NCBI GenBank assembly: GCA_032622095.1 | Contig: CP136063.1 | Coordinates: 24,120,987 to 24,184,986, forward strand | Direction of reading: 5' to 3' | Length of the DNA: 64,000 bases | DNA from: Siphonodentalium dalli | Lineage: Eukaryota > Mollusca > Scaphopoda > Gadilida > Siphonodentaliidae | Made by a program: the position numbers and the translations under genes | Notes under the pieces: generated by a model | Seen by the model: only the letters and a program-made list of their open reading frames with translations | Database searches by the model: none | Told to the model about the DNA's origin: nothing | Part shown: positions 33,445 through 46,628 of the stretch, in pieces | Layout: each line of letters opens with the position of its first letter | Position numbering within the stretch: the first letter of the stretch is position 1

Positions 33445-34024
33445 TATTCACCAATTTTTAACTTTCTTGGAAGATTATCGCGATAAACGTCTTTATCTCT
33501 TTCTGATAGGCAAATTGTTTTGCTTAATTTCAGTATCATCAGCACTTTTGGCTACAGCGTTTATCACTACCATCTGCGAATCCTCCGTGTGTAGAATAGT
33601 GATTTCATCATTTGACACCTCGGTTGAGGCATAATTCACCACTCAGTTTTCACATCCGCGATCTCGTTAATTGACATCGCGGTTGAGTTGCATTGTTCCC
33701 CACTTTCAGCTTTCACATCCGCGATCTCGTTAGTTGATGTCTCAGTTTGATCAATGTCCATTACATCACATGGTGTGAGATAATCGTTGTCTGATGTGTG
33801 CGTCCAAGTAGACTTCCCAGGAGTAGATTCACTCACCATCAATGGTGATTTTTTCATCTGATCAATCTTCTTTTTCGTAGTGCCATCACATTGAAAAGCC
33901 CAATGTGAACTCGAATTGCACCTAAAACAGTTACCGTATGGTGGTATCCACTTTGTATTCTTTAAAACTTCTAAAGCAATTTTCGTAAATGTTGTATGTT
34001 GTTACTCTGCAATCGTGGATCCAT
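33445..34024 (-). pseudogene. L4 (copy 2): CCHC zinc-knuckle protein, broken
   Basis: Homologue of 11892-12479, divergent from the polymerase gene. The ATG at 34024 is followed by a one-base loss about 40 nt in. Beyond it a complete zinc knuckle, CFRCNSSSHWAFQC (C-x2-C-x4-H-x4-C), survives, then the acidic IADVKTE-type repeats (33857-33636). The basic NLS-like tail at 33520-33460 is degraded. AATAAA overlaps the stop, as in copy 1. Such knuckles bind single-stranded nucleic acid. The gene has no histone-type stem-loop. Confidence 0.6.
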
Positions 34025-34057
34025 TGTGAGCGTTCGGTGCGTTATTCAGTCGTCAGT

Positions 34058-34146
34058 GAAATGACGACGTGATGAAAAATCGCGTCGCTTTTATGCTCTG
34101 ATACGGACGATGACTGCGCGATTTTTCATCGCGTCGTCATTTCACG
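34058..34146. promoter_or_regulatory. polymerase/L4 promoter (copy 2), one arm shortened
   Basis: The same palindromic spacer as 11741-11865 in copy 1. The L4 side keeps its TATA-like CATAAAAG; on the polymerase side about 24 bp including its CATAAAA has been lost. The flanking CATCACGTCGTCATTTCA-type motifs remain on both sides. Confidence 0.65.
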
Positions 34147-37100
34147 ATGAAGCGCATTGTGTCATATTCAGATAGCGAAAGCGAACGAGATAATAGAAAG
34201 AGAGTACGACTGGATGATGACTGTAAATATTATACTATAAAAAATCTGACCGATAAATACTCGAGGAAATTTAAAACAGCATCAAAGAAATACAACGTCA
34301 CATTTCAAGAATTTCATCAACCATTTCAAACTGTTCACATAATTTTCAAAGATCTGGTGAACAGTTTGAAAGATGAGTGTGATGCAGGACCGAAAGATCA
34401 AATGAGAATTTCCATCTTTCATCCAAGGCTAGATCTAGGGATTCACGTCCCATTCACTGAAGTAAAAGACCTGACGGGTGAATTATTGCTTGACAACATA
34501 GAAAAAGTTGCACAATCGAACACAAAATTCTAAATTCATGACGGACAGATGACATTTGACATCACTGTCACGCATATGCCTACAGGTACCCCAAGACATA
34601 CATTACATTATGGAGCATTCGGTGAAAAAAATCAAATGAAAACAGTAAAGAAAAGTATTCTTCTGATTCAGAACACAGAAGATAACATGTGTTTTGCGAG
34701 GGCTGTCGTTGTTGGTATGTGTAATGCTGACAAAAAATATACCGCTGAATGGAAGCAACAATGGAAACGGATTACGAGACCAGCAAGAGCTCCACAACGG
34801 GAAGCTGCAAAGTCATTGTTGGATACAAAATTATTCAGGAACAATTATATCCGGAGTATGTTTTAAAAATACATAATCAATTTGCTGACGAAGGCTTTCT
34901 TTTTCAACCACCACCTGTTGTCCATCTATATTTCAATGACAACCACTACGATGTGAGCACAACTGTCACAGGATTCCTTGGATGTATTTATTACTGTGAA
35001 CACTGTGATGTCGGTTTGACAAACAGAGGTGATCATTTATGTCCATACAAGTGTATGTGTTTCGAGGGTCAGATATGTCCCTTTGAACGATGGATACACT
35101 GCATCAAATGTAAGAGGAATTTTAAAAGTAAACGATGTCTCGACAATCATTTGAAAAAATCACCAAAACAAGACAAAACTATTTGTGATATGATACACAA
35201 ATGCCAGTAATGTGGGGTTGAAATCGTCACACGAAAGGAGAAAAGACATATCTGTTCAGGAACAAAGAAGTGTAAAATTCATCACAACCCAAAAGGGTTA
35301 TTTTACGGTATTGCGTAAGCGACGCAAGTAAAGTTGTGACGTCACTAATTTATATAATCCGTCAACATGAAAAAATTGTTTTTACATCCGGGCGATTCAG
35401 ATCTATGGGGCCCAGTGGTGGCCGCCATGTTGGAATAGAATTGACAAATTAATAAAACGAATTTATTTTTCTTCGATCAGCCTCCCCATAGCAACACTAT
35501 TTAATTTGAAACACAAAATCAACCTTATTCAAAATTAAATGCTTAATGTGGATTTAGCTGACACGGGCGCGTAGCATTCGGCAAACCTCGCCAGATTCCG
35601 TACCGTTACAGTTTGAAAATTACGTCCCCTGGCAGGCCATAGCAACGTTGGAAATGATGACGTAATTTCGTTACAAAATGGTGGCGCTCTCTTATTTGCG
35701 ATATATGAAATTGAATTGCTTGTTATTGTTATCGCTCGTATTTTAAATGTACAACGGTATCACAGCACGTAGTGGGGGGGGGGGGGGTAGTTGCAAAATC
35801 GTTCACTTTGTGATAGAAGCGCCAAACTTTCAGAGTTTGGTAAGTGGTTGGTGAGTATCACTAAACTGGCTGGTTCCAGATTTTGGAGGTCACCTTGATC
35901 TTCAATTTGCCCTTGACCTTTTTGAAAATCTCAGTTTTTGGGTTGGGTGGTTTATGCCATCCTTTTCTTGTGAAAATTGCATCTTCTCACAGTTTTCTCA
36001 ATACCATTATAGTTGGGAGGTGACCACAGTTCATTTGGGCCAAAACATATCTAAATTTTCATGAGATGGCCGCCAATATGGCCGCCGGAAGTTAAAAATA
36101 TGACATTTTTTCACAAATGTCTTCTAGTTCAATTCATGCTGTTTGGAACTGGTAGAGTAATGCAACTTTATTTGGTGTTTTGTATATTAACCGATCATTG
36201 GAGCAATTAAATATGCAATTATTGTGGTCCTAGCCCCTTCCGATCCCTCAAAACTTCGATTTTACAGGATGCGGTATAAAATTTCACAAAAAATCACAAT
36301 TGGGATTCTAGTCATATATCAACAAGAAATGAACATAACTTTGTAATGTAAGTGAGGCATATCATTACATATGAATGTTCCAAATCACTGGAACCAAAAT
36401 TCTTACTTTTGCTCAAAATGGCTGCCAATATGGCCGCCAAAATATGGAAAATGGTAAATATTACACCAGCGTCTCCTGCAATCGTTTGCAAGTTGTTGTT
36501 GATGTATAACATTGGCAATTCTGCATTCTATACATTGAATACTAACATGTCTGATGCACCATGGTTAATTGTTACTATTGTCACCACTGACATCGTCAAA
36601 AATATTGGACTTTTCTCTCAAAAACTTGACATAAATATTGGCAAAAATTCACTTTTCAGGTTTGGACCATTTTTCAGGTAAAATGTAACTATCTTTGGAT
36701 TGAAAGGTGTTTATTGTTTTGGTCTATCTTAAATGTGTCTCACTACGGTGTTTATAGATCAAATTGCTCAAGATGGCTTCCAAAATGGCAACCAAATTTT
36801 TAAAATGTTAATTTTTTACATATATCCCGAACATTCTCTGCGTTATCCGAAAATGTAGCAAAATGTGACTCACTTGGTTATTATACGTGTTAGTTAATTA
36901 ACTGACAACTAAATGTTCTATTCTGGTTGTCCCACTTCCGTATGGGGCAAAATAAATTCATTTTAAAGTATGTAATTTTGCCGAGCACCTCTTTTGTGAT
37001 TTTGGCCATAGTTATTGTAAGGAAATGGGCAGAACTTTGAGACAGAATTGAGATGGACCATAATATTTGGCTATTCTGGTCCATTATGCTAAGAAAATGT

Positions 37101-40100
37101 CTGAATACAGTGTGGATGCCAAGATCGTAGCAAGGGAGTTACTCTATGATCATACGTGAGGTGAATAGGTATACAGTGAGTTATTGTACGTCATGACTTA
37201 TGTGAATAGGTATACAATGAGTGACTATATGGTTATGAGTGGGTTGTCCATTATAAGATGCATCTATGTATACAAGGAGATGTCATGGTCAGGTGTGATG
37301 GTAATCGGTATGCATGGAGTGACTGTATAGTGCATGATTGTGTATATCCAGTACGGGTGCACCAGGTGTGCCTGTATGGGCATTGGTGTGGTGTATGGAT
37401 ATAGCTACATGGTCATCTATGTGTTGATTGTGTATATATGGAGTGACTGTAAGGGCATGGGTGGGATGTACATGTGTTGTCTGTATGATCATGGATGGGT
37501 GTGTTGGTAAATAGGGTGTGATTTTATGGTTACGGGTAATGTGTATAGGTATACATGGAATGACTGTACGGTCATGATTGAATATGATTACCTGGAGTAA
37601 GCTGGGTGGACATTATCGAGTGTGTGGGTATATAGGGAGTGTCCTTGTGGTAACGGGTGGGATGCATATTGATATATCTCATGGATGTATTATCATTGGT
37701 GGATTAGGGATTAGCTGTATTATCATGGATGGCATGTATGATTATACAGTGAATTGCTGAATTGTCATGTGTGAGGTGTATAATTATGCAAGTATGGATT
37801 GTTTGAGTGGTTGTGTGTATATCTGGAAGGGCTGAATGGCCATTAGTGAGGTTTACTTGTATGCTTGGAGTGAATCTATGGTCTAAGGTGGGCTATATAT
37901 ATATATCGAGTGGTTATATGACTATGTGTGTCGATATAGGTATACAGGTAGTGAATGTATGGTCAATGGTGCGATGAGTACATGTAGGTATACAAGTAGT
38001 GACTGTATGATCATAAATATAATGGATATCTATACAGGGGGTGACTATTAAATTGGCCATGTGTCAGGCGTATGAGTATACCTGGTGTTCCTGGTTGGTG
38101 ACTCGTGGCGGTATGGTCATGTGTAGGTTATACCAGTATACACATGTGTTGCTTTATTGTCATTGGCAAGGGATATGTGTATATAGCAAGTGGCTATATG
38201 GCCATGGATAAAGTGCATATGCATACATGGAGTGACTATACTGACATGGCTGGGGTGTATTAGTATATCTTGAGTGACTATGCGGCTATGGTGTGACAAA
38301 TAGGGATACAGGGAGTGACATGGCCAATGTTGAGGTGAATATGTATGCAAGGATTGACCATGGTCGTGTATGAATGTTTTGAATAGGTACACACGGTGTG
38401 ACTATATGGCCATAGGTCAGGTACCATTGGTGAAGGTATGTGTATGAAGCGAGTGGCTATATGGCCATTGGTGAGGTGCATATGTATACCCGGAGTGACA
38501 TTATGGTCATTGTTGATATATATATTGATTGTCTATTTGACCACGTGTTTGGAGAATAGGTATACGGGGGATGACCTTATGGCCAATGGTGAGCTGAATG
38601 GTTATACAAGGAATGACTATATGGTTATCTGTCATGTTTAGGAGTATCCCCGGTGTGCTTGTATCGTGACGCGTGGCTGTAAGGTCACCCGTGGTCATGG
38701 GTCAGATGTACATGGATACAGTGGGTCACTATATTGATATGTCTGTGGTGTTTATGTATATAAGTAATGACTGTGGTAATAGATGGCCATCGTGTTCCGT
38801 GTTTAACGCCCCCCCCATGTATATAAACACCATCAAGATAGAGAACTCTCTGACATTACCTCTCCATTGATTAACATATCCTTGAGTTATTGTGCCACCC
38901 AAGGTACACATGTACAACCCACCCATTACCTCAGTCACTCCACTTTATACACGTACACCTGATCATACAGCCATACTTGGTTATACCCGTGCATACCACA
39001 AATGACGATACAGCCACGCGTCACCATGTATGAACACCAGGTATACACATACACCCGACACATGGCCATATAGTCACTCTATGTATACATATTCACTACA
39101 TTCACGATCATACGGTCACGCGTTGTATACCTATTCCCATAGAGTCAATCCAAGTATACATATGCACATCACCAATGGTGAACCCTTCCAGATATACCAA
39201 TACCCGCACATACGACCTCTCATAAGTTCCACAATTGCCATACTCATGATCATGCATCTACTCCCCATACACCATCAATGATAACACATCCACAACATAT
39301 ATAAATATACAACCCACCGTTGCCAACAGGGCACTCCCCATATACCCACACATCATCCATGACCATAAAATAACTCGCGGTATACCTATTATCCTCATCT
39401 GCGATCATAGAGTAACTCCCTGGCTGTCATCTTGGCTTCCACCCTGTATCCAGTTGATAAATGTTTATCATAATGGGCCAGACTACCCACATCTCATGGT
39501 TCATCTCAGTTCCGTCTCAAAGTTCTGCCCATTTCCTTTCAATAATATGGTCATAATCACAAAAGAGGTTATCCGCAAAATTCCATACTGCAACTTTAAA
39601 ATGAATTTGTCATGCCCCATACGGAACTAGGATAAACATACTAGAACATAGTTGTCAGTTAATTAACTAACAGGTATAATAACTAAGTGAGTCACAAAAT
39701 TTGCTACCTTTTCGGATAACGCAGAGAATAGTTTTCTGGATATGTGTAAAAAAATTTTTTTTACAAATTTGTTTGCCATTTTGGAAGCCATCTTGAGCAA
39801 TTTAGTCTATGAACACCATACTGTGACACATTTAAGATAGGTCAAAACAATAAACCCATTTGATTCCAAAGGTAGTTGCATTTTATTTTTAAAAAATGGT
39901 CGAACCCTGAAAAGTGATTTTTTGCCGATATTTATGTCAAGTTTGTGAGAGAAAAATCCAATATATCTGGTGATGTCAGTGGTGATAATAGTAACAATGA
40001 CACATGGTGTATCAGACATGTTAGTATTCAATGTATAGAATACAGATTAGCCAATTATATACATCAACCACAACTTGTAAGCAATTGCATGACACCCTGG

Positions 40101-43100
40101 TGCAATATTTACAATTTTCCATATTTTGGAGGCCATTTTGGCAGCCATTTTGAGCCAAGGTAAGATTTTTGGTTCCAGAGAGTTGGAATATTCATAGGTA
40201 ATGATATGCCTAACTTGCATTACAATGTTCTTTTCATTTCTAGTTGAAATATGACTAGAATCCCAATTGTGATTTTTTTGGTAAAATTTTGTACCGCGTT
40301 CTCTAAAATCGACTTTTTGAGGGATTGGAAGGGGTTAGGACCCCAATAATTGCATATTTAATTGCTCCAATGATCGGTTAATATACAAAACACAAAATAA
40401 TGTTGTATTACTCATCCAGTTCCAAACAGCATGAATTGAGAAGATATTTGTAAAAAAATGTCATATTTTCAACTTCCGGCGGCCATATTGGCGGCCATCT
40501 TATGAAAATTTAGATACGTGTTGGCCCAAATGAACCGTGGTCACCTCCCAACTATAACTGTATTGAGAAAACTGTGAGAAAATGCGATTTTCACAAGAAT
40601 TGGATGGCATAATGCACCCAACCCAAAAACTGAGATTTTCAAAAAGGTCAAGGTCATATTGAAGGTTAAGGTGACCTCCAAAATCTGGAACCAGCCAGTT
40701 TAGTGGTACTCACCGACCACTTAACAAATTCTGAAAGTTTGGCGCTTCTATCACAAAGTGACCGATTTTTATGTTTTCCTGTAAACTAATCAAATATTTT
40801 TTTCCCACCGAAGCCAAAGAAAGAGTGATTTAGCAGCGTCTTATCGGATTGAGTACCTTTAAGTTATTTCCTTCATAAAAAGAGTCTTATGATAAAGAAC
40901 CCTCTCAATATTTTAGAATATAGAATGAAACTTCAAAATAACAAGTTATAAAAACCTTCTGAATTTTGAGGAATATAGAGAAACACGGGAATAGCGAAAC
41001 TTCGGTATAATGAACCTTTGGACATAGAGTGACATGTCGCCGTCCTACGGTCCATACGCACTGGCGTGATCGTATATCCCAAGTTGGCCAGAAATACAGG
41101 CACTCCTATGAGACATACATTTATCATATCATTTGGGTGGTCCATACGTACTGACGTAATCATATTATTTTTCTATTTTGAATGTCAACAAGATACTGGT
41201 GTTCATATACCCAATGTTTGTGTTGCACAAACTGCTTGTGAAAATTGTATATGTAAACCCATTGATGGAATATGCAATTCATGTGATTCTGTATTGTCAA
41301 ATAGAGAATATGTTTTTAAAGGTGACAATGTATTGGAAATATTTTGTAAATGGTTGTTTTACACCAACGACCATAAAGGCATAACATGCATTGCTCACAA
41401 TGCAAGAGGCTACGATAGTCAGTTCCTCTTATATTACTTGGTGAACAATGGAAATTCAAAACATAATGTTATTATTGATGGTAACAAAATACTGAGTTTA
41501 CAATGTAATGGTGTTAGAGTAATCGATTCATTGAGTTTCATCCCAATGGCATTATCTAAATTTCCAAAGACTTTCCAACGTGAAGAAATGGCTAAAGGTT
41601 ATTTTCCACATTGGGCAAATACACAGGACTTTCAGAATTACGTCTGAAATCATGTCTGAGGAAAATAGGGATTCATTTCTGAAATGGTATGAAGCTAGGG
41701 GTGAGGATATTTTTGATTTCAAAAAAGAAATTCAAAAGTATTGTAAATCAGATGTAGACATTTTAAGACGTGGATGTGGCAAGTTCAGACTATGTGTAAT
41801 GGAAACTGATCAAATAGATCCATTCCGGGAAGCAATAATATTAGCTCAAACCTGTAACCTTGCATGGAGAAAAAATTCATTACCAGAGAATTCTCTAGGT
41901 ATAATTTAAGACGCTGGATATCCACAAGCACGTAAATATTCATTGAAAGCAATTCGATGGCTACAGTACATTGCTACAAAACAAAATATAAACATAAAAC
42001 ATGCTTTAAATGGTGGTGTAGTTAAAATAGGCACACATTTTGTTGATGGTTATCATGCAGAATCAAACACAGTGTATGAAATGTATGGGTGTTTTTTTCA
42101 TGGCTGTACTACTTGCTATCCAGATAGAAACCGCCGAAACCCATACAGTAATATGACAATGCATGAATTGTATGAAAAAACAATAAAAACGGAAACTGAA
42201 ATCAAAAGCTTGGGATGCAAATTAATATGCATCTGGGAACATGACCTGGACTATAAATGTAAAGCAGACAAAAATTTAAAACAAACTATGGATCAATTCT
42301 ATTTGCATCAAGACCCAATTAAACCAAGGGAAGCATTATTTGGTGGTAGGACTAATGCTCTAAAATTATATCATGAAATAGAACCAACATCTAAACAGGT
42401 AATAAAATATATTGATGTATGCAGTTTGTATCCTAGTGTAAATAAATATAGGGAGTACCCTCTTGGTCACCCTGCAATTCTAAGTCAGGAACAAATAGGA
42501 GACATCAATTCTTACAAAGGACTCATTAAATGCAAAGTATTACCTCCAAAAAAGTGTACATTCCAGTGCTACCGATCCACTGTAATAACAAAATGATATA
42601 TACATTGTGTAAAACTTGTGCAGAAAATGAAAGTGGACAGTGTAGTCATAAAACTGAACAGCGTGCTTTAGTTGGAGTTGGACGCATGTAGAATAATTCA
42701 AAGCAATAGAATTGGGTTACCAAATTCTGGAAGTGTATCAAGTTTGGCATTGGACTGAGTGGTCGGACAAAGTATACAGGGATTACATTGATAAATACCT
42801 CAAAATTAAACAGGAAGCAAGTGGATATCCAAATGCTGTTAAAAGTGAAGAAGATAAAGATAAATACATTAAAGATTATTATGAGGTTGAAGGTATAAAA
42901 CTTGAAAAAGAAAAAATTCGAAAAAACCCCAGGACTCCTCCAGTGCTCAAAATTAATGATAAATTGCATATGGGGAAAAATGCACAAAATAATATTCTTA
43001 CTAAAACTGAATATACTTCAGAACCATCCAGATATTTTGATCTACTAAATGATAAAAATATCACAATCAAAGCAGTTGAAATTTTTTAACAAGATAAATT

Positions 43101-43655
43101 CATATTATTCAGCTATGAAAATAAAACCGATATTATAGAACACATTCATCTGTCAATGTAGTTGTTGCATCATTTGTCACAGCATATGGACGCTTGGAGT
43201 TGTATAAAGTTTTAGAAAAACTCCAAGATAGGGTGTTGTATTTCGACACCGATAGCTGTATGTATATTTTTGATCCAGAAAAAGAAAATATCAAAACCGA
43301 AGACCTTGGTAAATGGACTGATGAGCATCCGGATGCTAAAATCATGAAATTTGTAGGGTTTGGACCGAAAAATTATGGATATCAGTACGTGAAAGATGGT
43401 GTCATAAAATCTGTATGTAAGGTCATCGGTATCACTCTGGATTATAAAACTAAACAGCAAATCAATTTTCATTCAATGATTGAATGTGTTAACGACCGGT
43501 CAAGTTTTCAACGTGTCATAAACTATCCATGCAGAATTAAACGCACAAAGAACCGAGAAGTAATTAGTGAAGAGCAAACAAAAACATTCCGATCTGTGTA
43601 CACCAAACGACTTGCTGTGGATGAATACAACACAATTCCTTATGGATGGCATTGA
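34147..43655 (+). pseudogene. polB: DNA polymerase B (copy 2), split by insertion
   Basis: Same protein-primed family B polymerase as in copy 1. The exonic blocks are 34147-35276 (N-terminal charged region, NMCFARA block, Cys-rich region) and, after a 5.9-kb insertion, 41163-43655 (exonuclease and polymerase). HNARGYDSQFLL, YCKSDVDILRRG, DVCSLYPSVNKY (motif A) and YFDTDS (motif C, ~43235-43255) are present. Exo I reads FFYFEC, lacking the catalytic Asp seen in copy 1. About 130 bp of zinc-region coding sequence was lost at the insertion. Other lesions: stop at 34531-34533, frameshifts near 34830, 41645, 41909 and 42596. The C-terminus RSVYTKR…YNTIPYGWH ends at TGA 43653-43655, overlapping the next ATG. 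Confidence 0.92.
35277..41162. mobile_element. foldback element inserted in polymerase gene
   Basis: The core inverted repeat runs from about 35795 (AAAATCGTTCACTTTGTGAT) to 40769 (ATCACAAAGTGACCGATTTT). Long arms (35795-37150 and 39395-40769) have an AAATGGC/GCCGCC-rich sequence. The centre (37150-39395) is a degenerate minisatellite built on GTATACAGGGAGTGACTATA and TGGCCATGG-like phrases, inverting near 38840. No transposase gene; ORFs such as 36352-36681 are mirrored in both arms and are not genes. The outer 35277-35794 and 40770-41162 belong to the insertion or to earlier inserts. GTCCATACG.ACTG.CGT repeats at 41050 and 41139. Confidence 0.8.
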
Positions 43656-44226
43656 TGTGTTACCAGCAGAGATGCTTTTGAAAATTTATAATAACTTGAT
43701 CGAAATGTCAAAAATGGATCGAGAAATCAAACTATAACTTAAGCAAACTTGGTTTTTGAGGGAAATTAAAATTATAGTGCAGACTTTGCTAAACGGACAT
43801 TTCTCTGAGGGGCAGAGTCGACTGAGATGTTTGATTGAGAGATCAGAATTTGAAACTGATTTCTTAATGGATATATTGGATCAACTGTTTTCAGATTATT
43901 GGAAATGTCATGGTGTTCCTAAAAACAAAATAAACGAAATTCGTGAATTAGTTGAAAATAATTTTGTTCGTTTTGCTGAATATCAAGACAGGATTCTCAA
44001 TGAAAAAACTTTGAAATTCGAAGAGGTGACGAGAATATATGGATACATTATTCTCCGAGAACCATGTACAATTTTCATTGCTGAAAAGTTATTTGAAAAA
44101 AAAATGTCTTTGGATTATATTGTAAAAACCACTAGACCTATTTCAGATTTAGATAATGAACTCATATGGACATTTGGAATAATCTGGAGTTATGGTGACT
44201 TTTCATTAAAAATAAAAAAAGGTTGA
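43642..44226 (+). pseudogene. F-box-like gene (copy 2), early stop
   Basis: Homologue of 7360-7959. Its ATG at 43642 overlaps the polymerase C-terminal codons by 14 nt. The F-box-like LPxEMLLKIYNNL is retained, but TAA at 43735-43737 interrupts, after which an open stretch (43756-44226) runs to a TGA next to the ATPase. The conserved C-terminal region includes GYIILREPCTIF and ISDLDNELIWTFGIIWSYGD. Confidence 0.6.
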
Positions 44227-44273
44227 TTCCGAACAATCCTAATCAGTCTTACAAGATCTGTCTCAGGGCAAAG

Positions 44274-44930
44274 ATGGACGAATCACTGTTGTTCAAACAA
44301 CCCTGTAACATTTTCATATCGGGGCCAAGTGGTTGTGGTAAAACAGATTTTGTTAAGAAATTCATCGAATATAAAGATGATTTGTTCAAACCTGTTCCAT
44401 ACAAAGTCGTTTGGTGTTACAAAGAATGGCAAAATACCTATAGTCAGATTCAAGAATTTCACAATATTCAATTTATAAATGGAATACCGGATGATGACAA
44501 TGAACGTGTCGATGACACAGACTTACCGCACCTCGTCGTTTTTGATGACATGTTAGGTGATAAAGATGAAGAAAATATTATGTAGTGGTTTACAAGAAAA
44601 GGACATCACAGAAGTACGTCTGTTATTTACATAACCCAAAACATGTTTCAGAAATCTAAAGCGAGTAGAACTTTGAGTTTGAATGCACATTACATGGTAT
44701 TATTTCAAAGTGTGCGTGATAAAGGCCAAATAAAAATTCTTGCCTCTCAAATGCAAATACCTCATTTAATGCAAGCATATGATGATGCAACTTCAACCAA
44801 TCATGGTTATTTACTACTCGATTTTCACCCAAAAACGGATAAATCGTTGAGACTTAGAACTGATATTTTCCATCGCTCGCACACAAATGACGATCGAGGT
44901 GCGGTAATATATTCATCGGTAATAAGATAA
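44274..44930 (+). pseudogene. packaging ATPase (copy 2), one stop
   Basis: FtsK/HerA-type P-loop ATPase for genome packaging. GPSGCGKT (Walker A) lies at about residues 16-23 and HLVVFDDMLGD (Walker B) near residue 88. A later YITQNMFQKSK segment resembles the sensor/arginine-finger region of A32-like ATPases. A TAG at 44583-44585 splits the gene after DEENIM; the rest reads on in the same frame to 44930. I chose the ATG at 44274 because the 17 upstream codons overlap the previous gene and lack an ATG. Expected size about 218 residues. Confidence 0.87.
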
Positions 44931-44960
44931 GTGTATCAATATAATATTTCATTTCCAATC

Positions 44961-45527
44961 ATGGAGTCGCATGAAGCAGTCATGAGTGTATTTTCGACCA
45001 TCGCTAAATTAATACTTGATGATGACTTAAAGCTTCCAAAGCAGACACGAACATTCCTGCAAAAACACAGAAAAGAGCTGAAGAAAATAGCTGACAGTAG
45101 AACTCATATCGATTCAAAAAAGAAAATACTTTAAAAAACTAGTGGAGGTGGTTTTCTCGGTGGAGTTTTGATCAGAAGTCTTCTCAGACAAAAAGAAAAT
45201 AAATCAATTGCACGAGTTAGATCAAATAGAGTAAATGCTACTCGAGTAAATTTTACGATTGCACAGCGAGCTAGTCCAGTCAGAGTCAATTCTACAATTG
45301 CACAGCGAAATACTCCAGCTAGAGTAAATTCTACTGGATTAAATTCTATATTTGCTAAATTTCAACCACTCAACGATAATGGTCCGCAACCAATTCCATC
45401 AATTCAAGAAGCAGAACATTACCCGTTGGTTCAACGATACTCAAACATTATGAATCTTTCAAACCCATCGAAATTAGCTTTGATGGCATTTGATCGTAAT
45501 TTTAATAAACGTAAAAGTAAAAAGTAA
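44961..45527 (+). pseudogene. core-protein-like gene A (copy 2), one stop
   Basis: Starts MESHEAVMSVFSTIAKL. The Lys-rich helix is followed by the SGGGGFLGGV-type patch, interrupted by TAA at 45132-45134. The frame resumes to 45527 with an Arg/Asn/Thr-rich tail in which RVN…TIAQR is repeated about three times (45225-45345). It then passes into a Pro-rich segment and a basic end (FNKRKSKK). A basic, repetitive tail suits DNA condensation in the virion; this is inference from composition and from the adenovirus protein X-like GGFL patch. Confidence 0.65.
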
Positions 45528-45647
45528 TTCAGTCATTTGACATTCAACTGTTGAAGAGTAAAGATGACGAAAAAAAACTCCACTGATTAAAAAATATGGT
45601 ACTTTTGTAATGGCTATGAATCAGGCACCAACTCATTTTCGGAAAAA

Positions 45648-45903
45648 ATGATAAAAGATGCCCCAAAGAGAGTGATTGATTGCATGTCAGAATGCTGTAA
45701 AAATATTTTAAAAGGCAATGTAAAACTAACAAGATCAGAAGCGCAAACTTCGTCCGAGGTGTAGACACCTCAGAGAACTTGCAAGTAAATCAACATCTTT
45801 GAAAGGAAAAAAACAAATTTTAAACCAGAAAGGAGGTTTTTTACCACTTCTTATGCTAGCATCGTTGCTTGGTAAAGCAGTCGCTGGAATACTTCGCGGT
45901 TAA
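45648..45903 (+). pseudogene. core-protein-like gene B, frameshifted
   Basis: A short gene that is easy to overlook because it is split. The first frame (from ATG 45648) ends at TAG 45762. A second frame, offset by one base, ends at TAA 45901-45903 with LKGKKQILNQKGGFLPLLML then ASLLGK. The Lys-rich run followed by KGGFLPLL is the hallmark of the small core protein found in many Polintons and adintoviruses, and a closer match than gene A. The next gene starts two bases after its stop. The element thus has tandem paralogues of this class. Confidence 0.65.
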
Positions 45904-45905
45904 AC

Positions 45906-46585
45906 ATGAAGAAAATGGTCGCTGTTCCCTTCAAAATGTTGGATGACATTAAAAAATGGAGAATGAGTCTAACTAATCCGAAATTACCACCTAATCCTGA
46001 AATTACGAATGTTTCAAAACTAAGTAGAGAATTGAATTCAGTTTCTGATCAAAATTTGTCAGAATCTGAGAAGGTTCAATTATATGGTGCAACTTTGCAC
46101 AAATTAAAAACTTCTCAAAAATCAGTTAGAGCTATTTCAACCCCGAAAACAGAACAACCATTTAATCATCATCATAGAGATGTGCTAGAAAGTATTCCGT
46201 TGAAGATGAGAAAAAAAGCTGAACAACTTTTACAACTGATTTCAAAACATCCACAAATGAAGTTTGATGAACATGGACAATTAACATATGGTGAAAAAGT
46301 TATTAGAGGGTCAAATATTGTTGATCTCCTCAATGATATTGTACGACAAAAAAAAGTTTCAAACCAACAGGTTGGCAAACCTTTTCACAAGGATTGAGCG
46401 AACTTAATGTACCTCAAGATTTTGTAGGGAACAGAAACTGCTGGCTTTGGATTAAAAAACATTTGAAAGATGATTCAGATGATGATTTTGAAACTCCGGT
46501 ACAAAGCATAAAACCAAAACGATTTGATTCTCATCGATTCACACCAATGAAAGGTATAAAACAAGACATTCAAAAATTAAAATAG
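45906..46585 (+). pseudogene. conserved Polinton protein upstream of integrase, broken
   Basis: The first frame (45906-46397) has LPPNPEI, a Pro-rich linker with Ser/Thr, then IPLKMRKKAEQLLQLI, KFDEHGQLTYGEKVIRGSNI and VDLLNDIV. After a frameshift near 46375 it continues as LNVPQDFVGNRNCWLWI and an acidic/basic end to 46585. The GxIxxxGxxIxGSNIxDLI-type block followed by NVPxxxxGN is familiar from Polinton genes of unknown function in this position. No enzymatic motif is visible; a structural or morphogenesis role is inference. Confidence 0.65.
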
Positions 46586-46628
46586 CAGATAGGTTGACAC
46601 CAAAGGGTATTAAAACAGAAAAAACACA

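Noticed and set aside
36352-36681. 109-codon ORF in the foldback arm, mirrored at 39807-40031
   Set aside because: It is present as inverted arm sequence with different breaks; no domain. Treated as repeat.
37289-38938. Many 60-90 codon ORFs rich in His, Tyr and Thr
   Set aside because: Translations of the minisatellite in the foldback centre.
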